Part shown: positions 12,163-24,509 of the stretch, piece by piece
Layout of the letters: each line of letters opens with the position of its first letter
Position numbering within the stretch: the first letter of the stretch is position 1
Assembly (NCBI GenBank): GCA_020226215.1
Contig: CM035227.1
Coordinates: 22,261,866-22,325,865, forward strand
DNA length: 64,000 nucleotides
Reading direction: 5' to 3'
Source of the DNA: Sindora glabra
Taxonomy: Eukaryota; Streptophyta; Magnoliopsida; Fabales; Fabaceae
The notes under the pieces: generated by a model
Seen by the model: only the letters and a program-made list of their open reading frames with translations
What the model was told of the DNA's origin: nothing
Database searches by the model: none
Made by a program: the position numbers and the translations under genes

Positions 12163-14339
12163 TGAGAACATTATTTCTTTATTGGAAATATATAACTCTA
12201 TGAGGCAAGACTTTTATGAAGTATATAATAATATGACACATCAATTTTTAGCAAGTAATCAATGTTAAATATCTATACAACTGCAATTTTTTTTTCAAAT
12301 AACTGACATGATATATCATACCCCTTAATATTAACCCCTTCTTAAGTTCTTCCTTGCTTAGTCCCTTCTGACACTAACCTCTTTTTATAATTCCTTGCTC
12401 ATGGTTCCTTATAATTCTTAATATTCTTATTGATGCTATAAAATTTTAATTTTAATAATTTTAAATATTATAAAAAAATAAAAAATAGTAAAAATTTGTA
12501 TTTAATACCCATTAATCAATATATGAGAGGTTCACACTCCTTAAAAAAGCACTCTTAAGTCTAATATTTACAAATACAATAAACCATCATTAAAATTTGA
12601 TATATAATATCACACATTTTATATAAATAAATAGTAAATAATACTATTAAATGCCAAAGAAAATGGATAAAATCAAATTTCTTATCGATACAAATATGTA
12701 AAAGTTATATCAAAATAAAAGATAATAAAACATGGTCAACTCTGGAACCAGAAATTAATTTACAAAAATAAATATAAAAACTAAAAAATTTTTTACTTTT
12801 ATATTTTATACTTTCCCAATAAGTGCGCATTCTTACATATTTATTGATGGGCAAATAGAGTTTCAGTATTACAAAATAATTAGTGAGTATAAATATAAAA
12901 TTAAAAAAAATATTTTAGTATTGGAAGGTAAGCATACCTTAATAAAGAGAAAATTATTTTCAAGTTAAAAGAATTTTAGGATGAAATTTACAAATAACAT
13001 TATAATTTTATTATTTTTTATTTTTAACCTACACCTTGTTTTTTGCACTATTTTAAATTTTCACATCAGTTACTAAAAAAAACCTAACATATATAATAAA
13101 ATGACATCATTGTACAACAAAATTTTACATGCTAATTATTAAATAAAAATTAACATAATAACACTTTAATATCATTAATGAAATCAAAATCTTTTATTTG
13201 ACTAACTTTTTTTGTAATCTTTCAAACAATAATTTTATAATCTTAGCATAAATCTTGTAATAACATTGGTATTATTTTATGAACTAATGAATTTTATTTT
13301 TAATTCAACTTACTCTAAGTGAATTTGATAATATTAAAATTTCTTTTTTGCATTACAATGCTTTTCTTATACAATTAAACACATTCAAATAGCAACAGAT
13401 TAAATGTAAACAAAATAAATGAGAAAATAATGATTTATTACAAAAATGGCATTCTTCCATTTTATTTATTCCTATATTAGTATATTAGTATATAATGAAA
13501 AATTATAATTTATAATGAATAACAAACTTTAAAGAAAAGAAAAATTGAATATCTTTTTTTTGTAATTTTTTTTATATTGCTTAAGGGCTTCTAAGTTGAA
13601 GAGTGTAAATAGTTGTAAATTGATGATAAATTATACTGACAATAAACTACATCAATGAGTACACTACTTTTTCTTATTAGAAATTATAATTAGTTTTATA
13701 ATCCATCTATTTTTTCAATATTTCTAAATGTGCTTCTTGAAAAGGAATATAAGTCATCTTCATATTAAAACTAACAAAAATGACTCCTAAGATTAAAATG
13801 TAGGGTGTTGATCGATAAATTCTAAAATCTATCAATAGAGAAGACTTCTAAAGCATTTGGATAGGTTTTTATCTAAAGTTTATTCAAATGCTCTGTGAAA
13901 ATCCTATATTTATGACTAAAGTGTGGGTATAAGTTTTTAAAAGGAACTTTGATTGATTCCATAACTTTTTAATAGCTCTAGTGATATTAATTAATGTGAT
14001 GATTTACACCCTTAAACTTAGAAACCAATTTTTTTATGAAAGGTGATTTATTTTGATAATGGTAGCTAAGGCATCATTTAGATGTCTTGAATAGAGAATG
14101 AAAGTGAAATTTATAAGCAATAAACAAAATATTAAACATTGGTTATCAATCAAAATTAATGTCCTACATAAACTTTATTTCATATGTGACTATAATATAA
14201 CTTTAGTCATAAGTTCTGATAATTTCCGGTTACTTTACAACTTTTGACTATTGATATAATAATGTAACATTAAATGTTAGTCGTTAATGAAAATCGATGT
14301 CTTTTTTATGTTTTATTTCATAAGTTGAATGTTAAAAAG
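12163..14339. other. CACTA interior without recognisable genes
   Basis: AT-rich DNA between the nested copia element and the tandem repeat. No open frame of note and no transposase motif was recognised. A decayed subterminal-type motif (atcaatttttagcaag followed by taatcaatgttaaa) lies near 12240-12275. Confidence 0.4.
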
Positions 14340-14530
14340 TTGTAAGTTTTGGTAGTTTCATGATACCTCGTAATTATCATCTTTAGTAAATGCTTACTAC
14401 CATCCTTGATAAGTGTTTATTATTTACCTTTGGAAGTTATGAGTTTTGATAATTTTTTGATACCTCATAAATGTCATCCATGATAAATATTTGCTACCAT
14501 TCTTAATAAATGCTTATCATTTATTAAAAG
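14340..14530 (+). repeat. Tandem duplication, 2 units of about 97 bp
   Basis: Both units carry aagtt or gagtt, gatacctcrtaa, tcatc, taaatrcttactacca and ttgataagtgcttat-type phrases in the same order. The phrase gatacctc starts at 14362 and again at 14459, 97 bp apart. Confidence 0.65.
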
Positions 14531-14531
14531 T

Positions 14532-15456
14532 TAGGTGGCCAATGCTAGGCATAGAATCAAGTCAAGTTATGAGTTAATTGAACATGACTTAATAAAATAC
14601 TGTAGGAACTTAAGCTCGGCTTAAGCTCAAATCATAATAGAAAATTTGGCTTATACTCAACTTGACTTGAAATATTAAAGCTCGTAATCCATTTGATTAG
14701 ATTGATAATAATAAAAATATCTTATCAAACTATAAATGAGCTTTACACTTGATTTGAGCTTGATTGGTTAGAAATTAGTCATTTTAATATAAAATTTAAT
14801 TTCTTTAATAAATATATAGACTTAAAACATAAATTATTTAAAAATTAAACTAAAATCTTATCAACACTTACAAATTAATTGAAAACAAAGTTATAATCAC
14901 GTTAGTATTAATAATTAATGAAAAAAAAAAGATCATATTGTTGGTATTTTCTTAATATATATTTAAAATTATATATATACATAATGACATATCAAGTTGG
15001 AAGAGTATTTTTATGTAAGAAAATGATAGGTGTGAATCATGACCATTAGATGTTATATTAATAGTTATAATTAAAACATAATTAAAATCCACGTGATTAT
15101 TTAAAAAGGTCATATAATCACTTTAAAACAATTATATAACTTTAAGTTTTAATCCTAACTATTCAATGTTAGATTGATCATGATTCACTCATCTCACTCT
15201 CACATAAAAACATTCTTCTTACTTAATATGCTCCCTATGTATATATGTGTGTCTATACAGACACACATATAAATGTAAACAAGCTGTATGTAAGCTAGAT
15301 GAGTCAAGTAAGAATAAATTACACTCAGCTCGAATTGTTAAATGAACTAAATTTTCTACTTAAAATTGATAAAAAAAAGACTTACAAATTGAGTGAAACC
15401 AAACCATTCTTAAGTTAAGTTCATCAAGTAACAGTTTGACTTAAATGCCATTCTTA
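14532..15456. mobile_element. Possible small hAT-like element inside the CACTA element
   Basis: The left end reads taggtggccaatgctagg. The right end reversed reads taagaatggcatttaag, resembling the ...GGTGGCAA... termini of some plant hAT elements. The interior is rich in aagctcg/gagctt phrases common in such elements. No target duplication was resolved, so this is tentative. Confidence 0.35.
15242..15271. repeat. Perfect 13-bp hairpin palindrome
   Basis: The arms tatatgtgtgtct and agacacacatata are exact reverse complements, separated by a 4-nt loop (atac). It may be a cruciform-prone microsatellite derivative. Confidence 0.7.
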
Positions 15457-16559
15457 GGTAATGATATACCTTTAAATGTTAGTTAGGTCAAAAAATGACA
15501 TGGCAAATGTATCCCAAATTTCTATTCTAATTCTTCATATTTTTCTCCTAATTTTTCAAAATCATATCAATTTTTTGATAAATAGTTAATGAGGTTTATC
15601 CTTTTTTAAAATTTTTTTAATATAACTTCAACATTCTGACATTTTTCTAACAATGAATACTATTTCCTTAAGCAACATTATTAATGTTTGCATCCTAGCA
15701 TTTTTCTAACAATAGATAATATTTACAAATCATTTTTGTAACAATATTATCAACATTAATTAGTAAATATTGCACAATAATATTATAATTAATCATTTGA
15801 TAAAATTACAAATCATTATATGTTATATATTTTTCATAAAAAAAATGGCCTATGCAAAAATTATAGCATATCATCAATATAGTTTATAGCATTGCCATTC
15901 ATTTTTCATATTGAATAGATGAAAATCCTCATTGCAAATTCTCATGTGTTAAAGAAATTTGCTTTATTTTCTTTATATTGAAGTGCTTTAGTATATTCTG
16001 TAAAAATTAATCATCTATTTCTTACAGTACTGAATGGAATATGAGAACAACATACACTATTGATATCTTATGATCATAACATTCTATCCTAACAGAAGAT
16101 AATTATGATTTGATGGAAAAAATATAATCATAAAATTCGAAACATTTTTAAATGTATAATAAGGATGGGCATGTTATTCTTTTATACTACTTAAATAAAA
16201 AATAAAGTAAAAAAATTTATAGAAAACTATAGACATAAATTATTAAATAAAAGTTGATATGTAAATATTCTATATCTCCTAGTGAGATGATTCAAATGCC
16301 TTGTAGACAATGATTATAGAAACTAACATCCTAACTTATGTTTCAATATCAATCTTTTATATTAACTAACGTGGCAAATCGCTCATATCTCTAAAATTCC
16401 ACTATGTCAACTTCTCACATTTGATTTTAATTAGAGTTGATATGATAAATTGTTCACATTTTTAGAAAAATGTTATTGTATCATTATATATATCAATTTT
16501 TACTTTAACCGATATTAATATGACAATGTTGTATCATAATTCTGTAGTAGTGATACAAT

Positions 16560-16948
16560 TGTTAGACAATTAAATCAATCAAAATATTACAATAAAAAAT
16601 GAATAATTTAACATGGGAAACCTCAAATTATAGGAAAAAATTATAAATAAGAAAAAATTCACTATGTCAACAAAAGATTATAACATAATGCAAGTGCAAG
16701 TTTTCAATTATAATCTCATAACTTTCTAACTATTATCCTTTTATCTCTCATAGACCTCTATGGGGATTCTTATATAACTCTTATAGGCAATTATATCATA
16801 TATTTCTCATACTTTAAACTTTTCACTAATACAAATATTTATAATTGAAAATTATTTATTTAACAAGGAATTTTTAATCTTATTTTAATATAAAAACCTA
16901 ACTTGAATAGAAAAATTATTCATAATAAAAAATAATCAATAATTTATA
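16560..16948 (-). repeat. Right LTR, first part, interrupted by the Helitron-like element
   Basis: It aligns with 4954-5380. The start is TGTTAGACAATTAAATCAATC; about 35 bp present in the left LTR are missing after TGTTAG. Alignment ends at aataatcaataatt, directly before the Helitron-like 5' end, and resumes at 20793. The LTR edge lies only 7 bp from the CACTA terminus. Confidence 0.6.
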
Positions 16949-17499
16949 TCTAACTACTAAAACAACTTTTTTCTTCTACTTTTTTATTATTATTTTGGTA
17001 CAAGTATCAATTTTATATGAAATTTTTTTCCTTTAAAACTTTTCATTCTACCCTTTCCAATAATACCCCATTTATAATCACTTTTTCTATTAAAATTTTG
17101 CGACTCTTTTGTAAAATTTATATGGACTTGGTTTTAACTTTTAGTGCAAGTTTATGTATCTTTATATTGTATTGTTCCCTCATTTCAAGCACTTATTTTT
17201 ATTTTATAAATTTAAATTATATTTTTAACTATTATATTATTTTATATCTCATATATTATTTCCTTTTTTGTATAATCAATTGCATATTTATTTTTAACTT
17301 CTTTATTGTTTTATAACTTAAATATTATTTTTATTAACTTCATTATATTCCTTTCATATCCATTTTTATTATTTATAATCTAATTATATATTTTATTTAT
17401 AATTTTATAATACACTATAACTCATTTATTATTTTTCTTCTTTTTATTAATTTATTTTATTGGATGTTAACATTTTTCTCTTTGCTCATGTCAATTGTC

Positions 17500-19000
17500 A
17501 TTATTTATAATTGAGATACTAATATTATAAAGTAACAAACACTGTATTATATATTTAATTTTATTATAAAATATTTTAAGTAATTTAAACTTTTAAAATA
17601 AAAACTATTAATTGAAATAATTAATCAAATATATTATTATTTAATAAAAAAATATAATAATTAAAATTAAATTTATTTATCTAAAATTTATAATTATTTT
17701 TATATCAATTTTTAAGTATTATATTATAAATTGGATATATATTAATTGAGATTTTGTTTAGAGACTCATATTACTTCACTTTTTTTTAGATACTTTATTA
17801 TATAGATTTTTTAAAGTTATAATTTTATTATTTATAATTTAAATACTAATATTATTAATTAGTATAAATATAATATAATATAATTTCTTATTATAAAATA
17901 ATTTAAATAAATTTAAATTTTATTTTAATTAAATTATTTAATTTTATATTCTATTTTTAACTGTTATATTACTTATCATAAGACTTACATTCTTCTATTT
18001 TTATTTGCTATATTACACATTTTGCTTCTTTAATTTGTTTTTATATTATCAATTACATTATTAATTGTTTAAATACTAATATCAATAAAAATTGTATATA
18101 CGTTATGATATATTTTATTTTTATTTTATATAAAGTAAAATTTTAATTCAATTAAATTATAATATTTTTTTCAATTTTTATTCTTATATTACTGTATAAT
18201 TTACTTCTTGTCTCTCTTCTTTACATATATATATTCTATTCCATATTTCTCATTTTTATGTCTACTACTATTTTTTATCACTTAAACCCATTATAAATGT
18301 AAAATAATAAATTTAAATTTGTTATAAAAATATATCAAATAAGTTTAAATTTAAAAAAAATATTTGAAATAATTAATTATATATTATTTTATTTAATAAA
18401 ATCTTTTGAAAGTAAAATAAATTTATTTTTAAAAATTACTAATTTTGAATTATGTAAGATATGATTGAGATTTTACTAAGATTTTTCATAAATAATTTAA
18501 ATTTCAATTTAATTGAATTATATTATATTTTCCAATTTTAAATCTTGTGTTACTGTATAATTTATTTATTACCCTTCTTTTATATATATATATATATTCC
18601 ATGGCATGTTTTTTTCATGTCTACTACAATTGTTTATTACTTAGATACTAAAATTACAAAGTATTATAGACAAAAAATGATAAATTTAAATTTTTTATAA
18701 AAAGATTTCAAATGATTTTAAAATTCAATATAAAATTTTCACTTGAAATGATTAATTTCATATTCTACTATTTAATAAAATATTTAAAATTTTAAACAAA
18801 CTAATTTATTTCAAATTTATTAATATATTATCTTAATATTGTTTTGCTATATTTTAAATTATACAAAATATAATTAAAATTTTATCAAGATTTTACAACT
18901 TACATTTTGTTCCACACTTTCTTTTATTTTATTTTTTAACTTAGATAAATTAAAATTTTAATTAAATTATATTATATTATATTTTCTTCACTTATTTTCT

Positions 19001-19083
<83 letters not shown>

Positions 19084-20740
19084 GTATGTATATGTTCTAT
19101 TGCATATCTTTATTTTTAATATCTACTATTATTATTTATCACATAAATCCTAACATTACAAAGTATTATAGATATAAAATGATAATTTTAAATTTTTTAT
19201 AAAATATTTCAAATAATTTTAAAATTTAATAGAAAATTTTAATTGAAATATTTTATTAGTTAATAAAAAATTTAAAAATTAAAATAAATTTATTTATTTA
19301 AAATTTATTAATATATATTATCTTGATTTTTGTTATATTTTAAATTATATAAGATATAATTAAGATTTTATCAAAACTTTACAACTCGTGTACTATTTCA
19401 CTTTTTATTATTATATTTTTCAACTTTGATGAATTTAGTGTAATTGAACTATATTATATTTTCAAATTTTAACTCTTATATTATTATATAATTCACTTAT
19501 TATCTCTCTTCTATATATACATATATATTGTTCCGTATTTTTCTTTTTTATGTCTATTATTATTATTTGTCACTTAGATGCTAAATTACAGAGTATTATA
19601 ATATAAAATAATAACTTTAAATTTTTTATAAAATCATTTCAAATAAGTTTAAAATTTAATAAAAAATTTTGGTTGAAATAATTAATTATATAATTTATTG
19701 TTTAATAAATATTTAAAAATTAAAATAAATTTATTTATTTAAAATTTATGAATATATATTATCTTGATATTATTTTTTTATATTTTAAATTATATAAAAC
19801 ATAATTGAGATTTTATTAAGAATTTACAACTTAAAAATTAATTTACTTAACTATATATTATATTTTTAACTCATTCATGACTTAATAATAGAATCACGCC
19901 ATTTTTTTATTGGTTTGCTTGTATCTTTTTTTCTTTTTTTTTAATAATATCATGTTATTTATAATTCATATGTTAATATCATTAAAAAATGTAGACACAA
20001 AATGATATATTTTATTCTTTATATTTTAAATAATTTAAAATTTTAATTTATTTGACTTGCTTATTTACTTATTATAATTTTAACTTTTAAATTACTTTAT
20101 AATTCAAACATTATTTCTCTTCTTTTTATTTATTATATTGTATTTTTTCTCTTTTTCATGTTCATTTCAATTATCTATAACTTAAATACTAATATTATTA
20201 AATGGTATGTATATATGTATGTGTGTGTATATATTTAATTTTATTATAAGAATATTTTAAAATTTTTAAAATTTTAATTTGAAAAGTAAAAATTAAATTA
20301 TATATTAAATATTTTATTTTTAAATAAAAATATTCATAAAGTGAAATAAATTTTATTTATTTAAACTTTATCAATATTTTCTTTATATTAATTTTTTGAG
20401 TATAATATTTCAAATTATATATATTTTTTACCATTTACATACTAGTATTATTTCTTTCAACTTCTTAATTGCATATTTCATTTTATGTTTTTCTATTGAT
20501 TATTGTTTATTACAATTTAGATATAAATATCACTAAGTAATATAAATATAACATAATTTTTTATTGCTAAAATGCTAATTTAAAATTTTAATTGAATCAA
20601 AATACTTAACTAAATATTATAATTTCTAACTTTTACATCACATTTCAAAAATTTGTTATTTATAAGTTTGAATATATAATTATAAAATAAATATGATAAA
20701 TTAAATTTATAAATTTTTATGCTTATTATTTTTATTTTAA
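17500..20740 (+). repeat. Diverged AT-rich tandem-like array within the Helitron-like element
   Basis: A unit of roughly 300-500 bp recurs with the order 'cacttagatactaa', 'acaaagtattata', 'tttataaaatatttcaaat', 'aaattaatttattt' and 'aagattttaccaac'-like phrases. The best preserved copies start near 18638, 19140 and 19571, and weaker copies near 17508, 17821, 18280, 20180 and 20500. The base composition is extreme (nearly all A and T). The open frame at 17017-17316 is low-complexity and not a gene. Confidence 0.6.
19003..19092. repeat. (TA)n followed by (TGTA)n microsatellite
   Basis: About 34 TA units run from 19003 to 19070, followed by roughly five tgta units. Such tracts are highly mutable and useful only as markers. 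Confidence 0.95.
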
Positions 20741-20792
20741 TATTAGGAAAAAATAATAAATACACGGGCATCGTATAGGCCCAAAAAACTAG

Positions 20793-20826
20793 TTAATAAT
20801 AATTTAAATTTAAATCAAATCCAATA
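20793..20826 (-). repeat. Right LTR, terminal part after the Helitron-like element
   Basis: This short piece matches the last 30 bases of the left LTR (5377-5406) at about 22 of 30 positions, starting with taataattt. Most differences are transitions. It restores the LTR end interrupted at 16948. Confidence 0.55.
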
Positions 20827-23800
20827 ATATTCGGTTAGATTAAAATTACACGTGTGATCACTAGTCAGAGCTTGCTATTAAAAGGGAGTCCTGCAATTTG
20901 GTGGCTGCAAATTTCAATTTGACTATTAAATAAAGCAATACAAGTGCATATAAAATTATAAATTTTCATATGTGCTATCAAAAAGTATAGATAATCAACT
21001 AAAAACAGTATCCTTTGGATCGTTTTTAATATCCTGGAAAGAAAAAATAAAAAAACTCAATATATGGATAGTTCAAATATTGATTAATACCAATAGTTCA
21101 GAGCAGTTAACAAAAGTCGAAACATTCAACAAAGTATCTTAAACAAATCAAAGACAATATATGTATATCCATAATGTTGTTTCCAAGCTAAGTTCAATAA
21201 TTGACCGAATAAAAAAATAAAAATGAGGATGCATGCATGCATATTGAATTCAAGGAACAGTCTACGTTACAAAGTTACAATCTCCTTTTCACAAAGGCCT
21301 CTTTTTTCATCCAAGTGCAAAGAATGGATTTCAATTTTCAGATACGCAGCCCCCATAAAATCCACTTAGAATCATTCTCGAAATTATTCAACACAGATAA
21401 AGAAGGAATTATGAATTAAATTTTATTTCTCTACGACAGGTGTTGTGGTCCCGTTGGTTCCTTCAGGTTTATTTATCGACCATAGTTTTTATGTATTTTG
21501 ATTTTGATTATTTTCTGTGGTCTTCTTTCGATTTCTTTTTTCTTTTTTCTTTTTCTTCTTTCTTGTTAAGCAAGTTCTTAGAATTTCCCAGAAATTCTAG
21601 GAGGTGGTGGAAAGTATAGACAAAGTTGTAGTCTTTTGACTTAATAGCGCGGATTAGACACATTGAAAGCGAATTCCAATATAGAAAAGGCTTGATGAGG
21701 ACAATAATATCTGATTTCGGTCCATGATTATTATTTTTTTATTTGGTTAATTATTACCTTTATCATGGAAAAGGCGATAATTTACTTGATTGACTTGGCT
21801 GAGTACTACAACTCTGGATTCCCATCCTATATTGCAACATCGTCAATAAATATCAATCCGGCATTTTTAAAATGCAGGATATATTTTAGAAAATAAGATT
21901 AAATAACATAATTTTTTATAAATAATTAAGGAATTAAACAATTATAAATTTAAAGAAAATAATTAATTTTATTTATTAAATTTTAAATTATTCATTTTAT
22001 TATTAAAGATTGATACTTTATTCTATTCTTTAAAATACATCTTATATTTTAAAAGAGTATAATTTTTTGAGATTTATGGTCTGTGATATTAAAAGGATAT
22101 GACGGGAATTGCTTCATCCCCTTGCAAGGAATAAAACCAACTAATTTATTTAAAATTAAATTCATAAATTATTTTGTACAATATTTTAATTTCACATAAA
22201 ATGAATTTTACTTTTTATGATTTCAGCCTAAGAGTATGTTAGATGAATTGTCAACACAATTCAAAACCTTACAACACAGGAAATTGGGGTTTCTCATGAA
22301 CTTCCATTCCTTTTTCTTTTTGAAGCTTCTTCCCCGTGAAAGCATGTGGATTGAGTTTTTTACTTTCCAATGAGAAGGGTTTAAACATTCTTTTAAGTTC
22401 AATGGTTCAAATTTCCTTTTATTTTATATCAAATTATAATTTATGGATTATGTGTTGCCCGATTAAGGTGAAGGGAAAAATGGATATTCAAATGGATGGC
22501 AAAGCAAAACATATATCATGCTCATGTGAATCATGACTATACTAATACTATTATGGACAACTCTCTCTCTCTCTCTATTTAAAAGTCAATTTTAGTTCTC
22601 CTAAAATGTAGATTATGTAATTTTGATTTTCCTAAATTAGAATAATCTATTTCAATTTGTTTAAGTATTTAATCGATGCAATTTTGATCTTCAGAGCAAT
22701 GAGAACAAGAGTCAATAAAAATTAACAAAAATCAAAGCATAAAGAACCAATATTACACTAATTAAATATTTAAAGAAATAATCATCAAAATTATATTTAA
22801 AATTTTTTTAGGCATAAATTCATAAAATAACACCCCACAAAAGCTAACAAAATAAAAGAGCTAAATAATAGAAACAAACTAGAGGTCTAATAAAACGTAA
22901 AGAGAAAACATATAGAGGATGATAGTTATATCTTGAAGCAAGGAGGAGAAAAGGCGAGGATTTAGAAATTCATTCTAGATGACATAACCCCTTTTCAAAA
23001 AGATTTGAGAAGCTAATCAACTTTGTCACAAGTCACGACCTATCTCAGGGTATGTGACCGGTTCAAGAAGTTGTTAAAGGCAACCATCTATAAGTTTTAT
23101 GTATATATGCTCAATGCAATGCTAGATGTATAATTGTGCATATCTTTCAAAATATTATTATTATATTCAAGTGCAAAGGAATTATGTTTAAGCATGCATA
23201 TGATGACTAGTATTTGTAAACATTTAAATGAACTATCCCATGGCTTACTTGAATGCTAAAATCTTTGAGTGAGCCCATTTTTAACTCCCTAACAACAATT
23301 GCACACCTAAAAAACCTAATGAATAAACAACATGTATTAGAAAAATAAATTAAACTTAATTGTATCATGGTATGAGATTTACATCTATTTGCTTTCATAA
23401 AGAGCATCTAGATATCATTTGAAAGAGTAAAAAAGCTTAAAAGATGGGGCTAAAATTTTGTGCTTGGGGGAGTAAATTTTTACATACATATAAAATGTTA
23501 TTATATAAATTAAAAATAAATAATTATAATTTTTATTTTCTTTTAAATTTTTATGTATAAATAAATTTGATATTTTAAAAGAAATAATAATTATCATTAT
23601 ACCTCATAAAATTAGTTTAAATGATTGCATGAATAAAATCTAAACTAAAAATCATAGATTTAAAATGCATTAATAATTTTTTGTATTATAAAAATAGCTA
23701 TTATTAAAAATTTATTAAAAAGTCATTTAAAAAATAAATTGTCATGAATAATTTATTGAAATTTTAAAGTACTTTATTTGAAAGTTATAAATTATAAATA

Positions 23801-24035
23801 CATATTATCTAAGAAAATAAGAACAATCATGATTTAAGAAACATATATAATATTTGAAGAAGATAACACTTTTTATTTATTTAAGTCAAAATTCATATAT
23901 AATAAAAATTTTAATTATAATTTCCATGTTATCAGTGATACAATACAATTAAATATGATTTTAAAATCATTTTTATAAACTAACAATTGTTAAAAGAATT
24001 TACTTTCATTTAAATTCATTTAAGAGGGGTAGAAA

Positions 24036-24038
<3 letters not shown>
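20827..24038. other. Intergenic DNA, no gene recognised
   Basis: AT-rich with short unrelated open frames (for example 21237-21419, 22336-22536 and 23207-23407) that show no protein-family motif. A (CT)n tract lies at 22560-22577. Balanced base composition at 21420-21680 suggests older unique DNA, but nothing identifiable. Confidence 0.45.

Positions 24039-24072
<34 letters not shown>
24039..24072. repeat. (GT)17 microsatellite
   Basis: Uninterrupted GT dinucleotides. Confidence 0.95.
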
Positions 24073-24075
<3 letters not shown>

Positions 24076-24465
24076 AAGTCTTTTCATGTGGAAAGGTCAA
24101 GGCCCTTCCAAGCATACAAGTGATTTTATCCTTACAGGTTCACATACCTTTGCCAAAGGAAAAAAGATGACATTTCAAATGAGTAACCTATCTTTTTAGA
24201 AGATAAATATAGACATACATAATATTAAAACCCAATCAAAATCATAGTACTCATTCCTTATCATTCCATTCACAAGAGGAATCATTCATACAACTAATAC
24301 ATTCATTTTCATAATTTCATGATTTATTAAGTCATAGCAATTCAATAATATTTATTACAAGGATGAAAAAAAGCATGCAAGTCTTCTTATTACTCTTATC
24401 TAGCCTTTTCCTAGAGTTAATCATATCTCTTCATAAATGGGCACGTAGAACCAGTGAATAAAGTC

Positions 24466-24467
<2 letters not shown>

Positions 24468-24508
<41 letters not shown>
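24468..24508. repeat. (TA)20 microsatellite
   Basis: Uninterrupted TA dinucleotides within AT-rich DNA. Confidence 0.95.

Positions 24509-24509
<1 letters not shown>

Larger units (their letters stand above)
5847..16552. mobile_element. CACTA (En/Spm) element, non-autonomous, with a nested copia element
   Basis: The right terminus, read inward, begins CACTACTACAGAATT. The left terminus reads GACTACTACAGAATT, so 14 of 15 bases match and only the first base is changed. Both ends are flanked by ATA (5844-5846 and 16553-16555), the 3-bp target duplication typical of CACTA elements. Subterminal motifs such as aatgtcggttg on the left and aatatcggtta on the right, with palindromic partners (acatcaatt...aatcaatgt), fit the usual CACTA subterminal repeats. 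Without the inserted copia element (6007-12162) it is about 4.55 kb long. No transposase reading frame is visible, so it is probably non-autonomous or heavily decayed. Confidence 0.65.
16949..20792 (+). mobile_element. Helitron-like element, non-autonomous, 3.8 kb
   Basis: The 5' end begins TCTAACTACTAAAAC. The 3' end has a short GC-rich hairpin (GGGC, 9-nt loop, GCCC at 20766-20782), six A bases and then CTAG, which matches the Helitron end rule CTRR. The element sits between A (16948) and T (20793), the AT host site preferred by Helitrons, without target duplication. The host LTR alignment stops and resumes at the two ends, and the other LTR shows the unfilled site. No Rep/helicase frame is present, so it depends on other elements. 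Confidence 0.65.
4954..20826 (-). mobile_element. LTR retrotransposon relic (copia-like LTRs) containing nested CACTA and Helitron elements
   Basis: Two related LTR copies in the same orientation mark the relic: 4954-5406 and 16560-16948 plus 20793-20826. The left LTR runs TGTTAGG...TTAACA and is followed inside by atttccaacttcacacaaa, which on the minus strand reads as a purine-rich tract before a 3' LTR. The right copy begins TGTTAG but lacks about 35 bp near its start. Once the CACTA element is removed only about 440 bp of interior remain, with no coding capacity. A CACTA element sits at 5847-16552 and a Helitron-like element splits the right LTR. The relic's own target duplication is not convincing (gaatt versus atatt). 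Confidence 0.6.

Noticed and set aside
17017..17316. 99-residue Phe/Ile/Tyr-rich open frame
   Set aside because: Lies in the AT-only array of the Helitron-like element; composition alone explains it.
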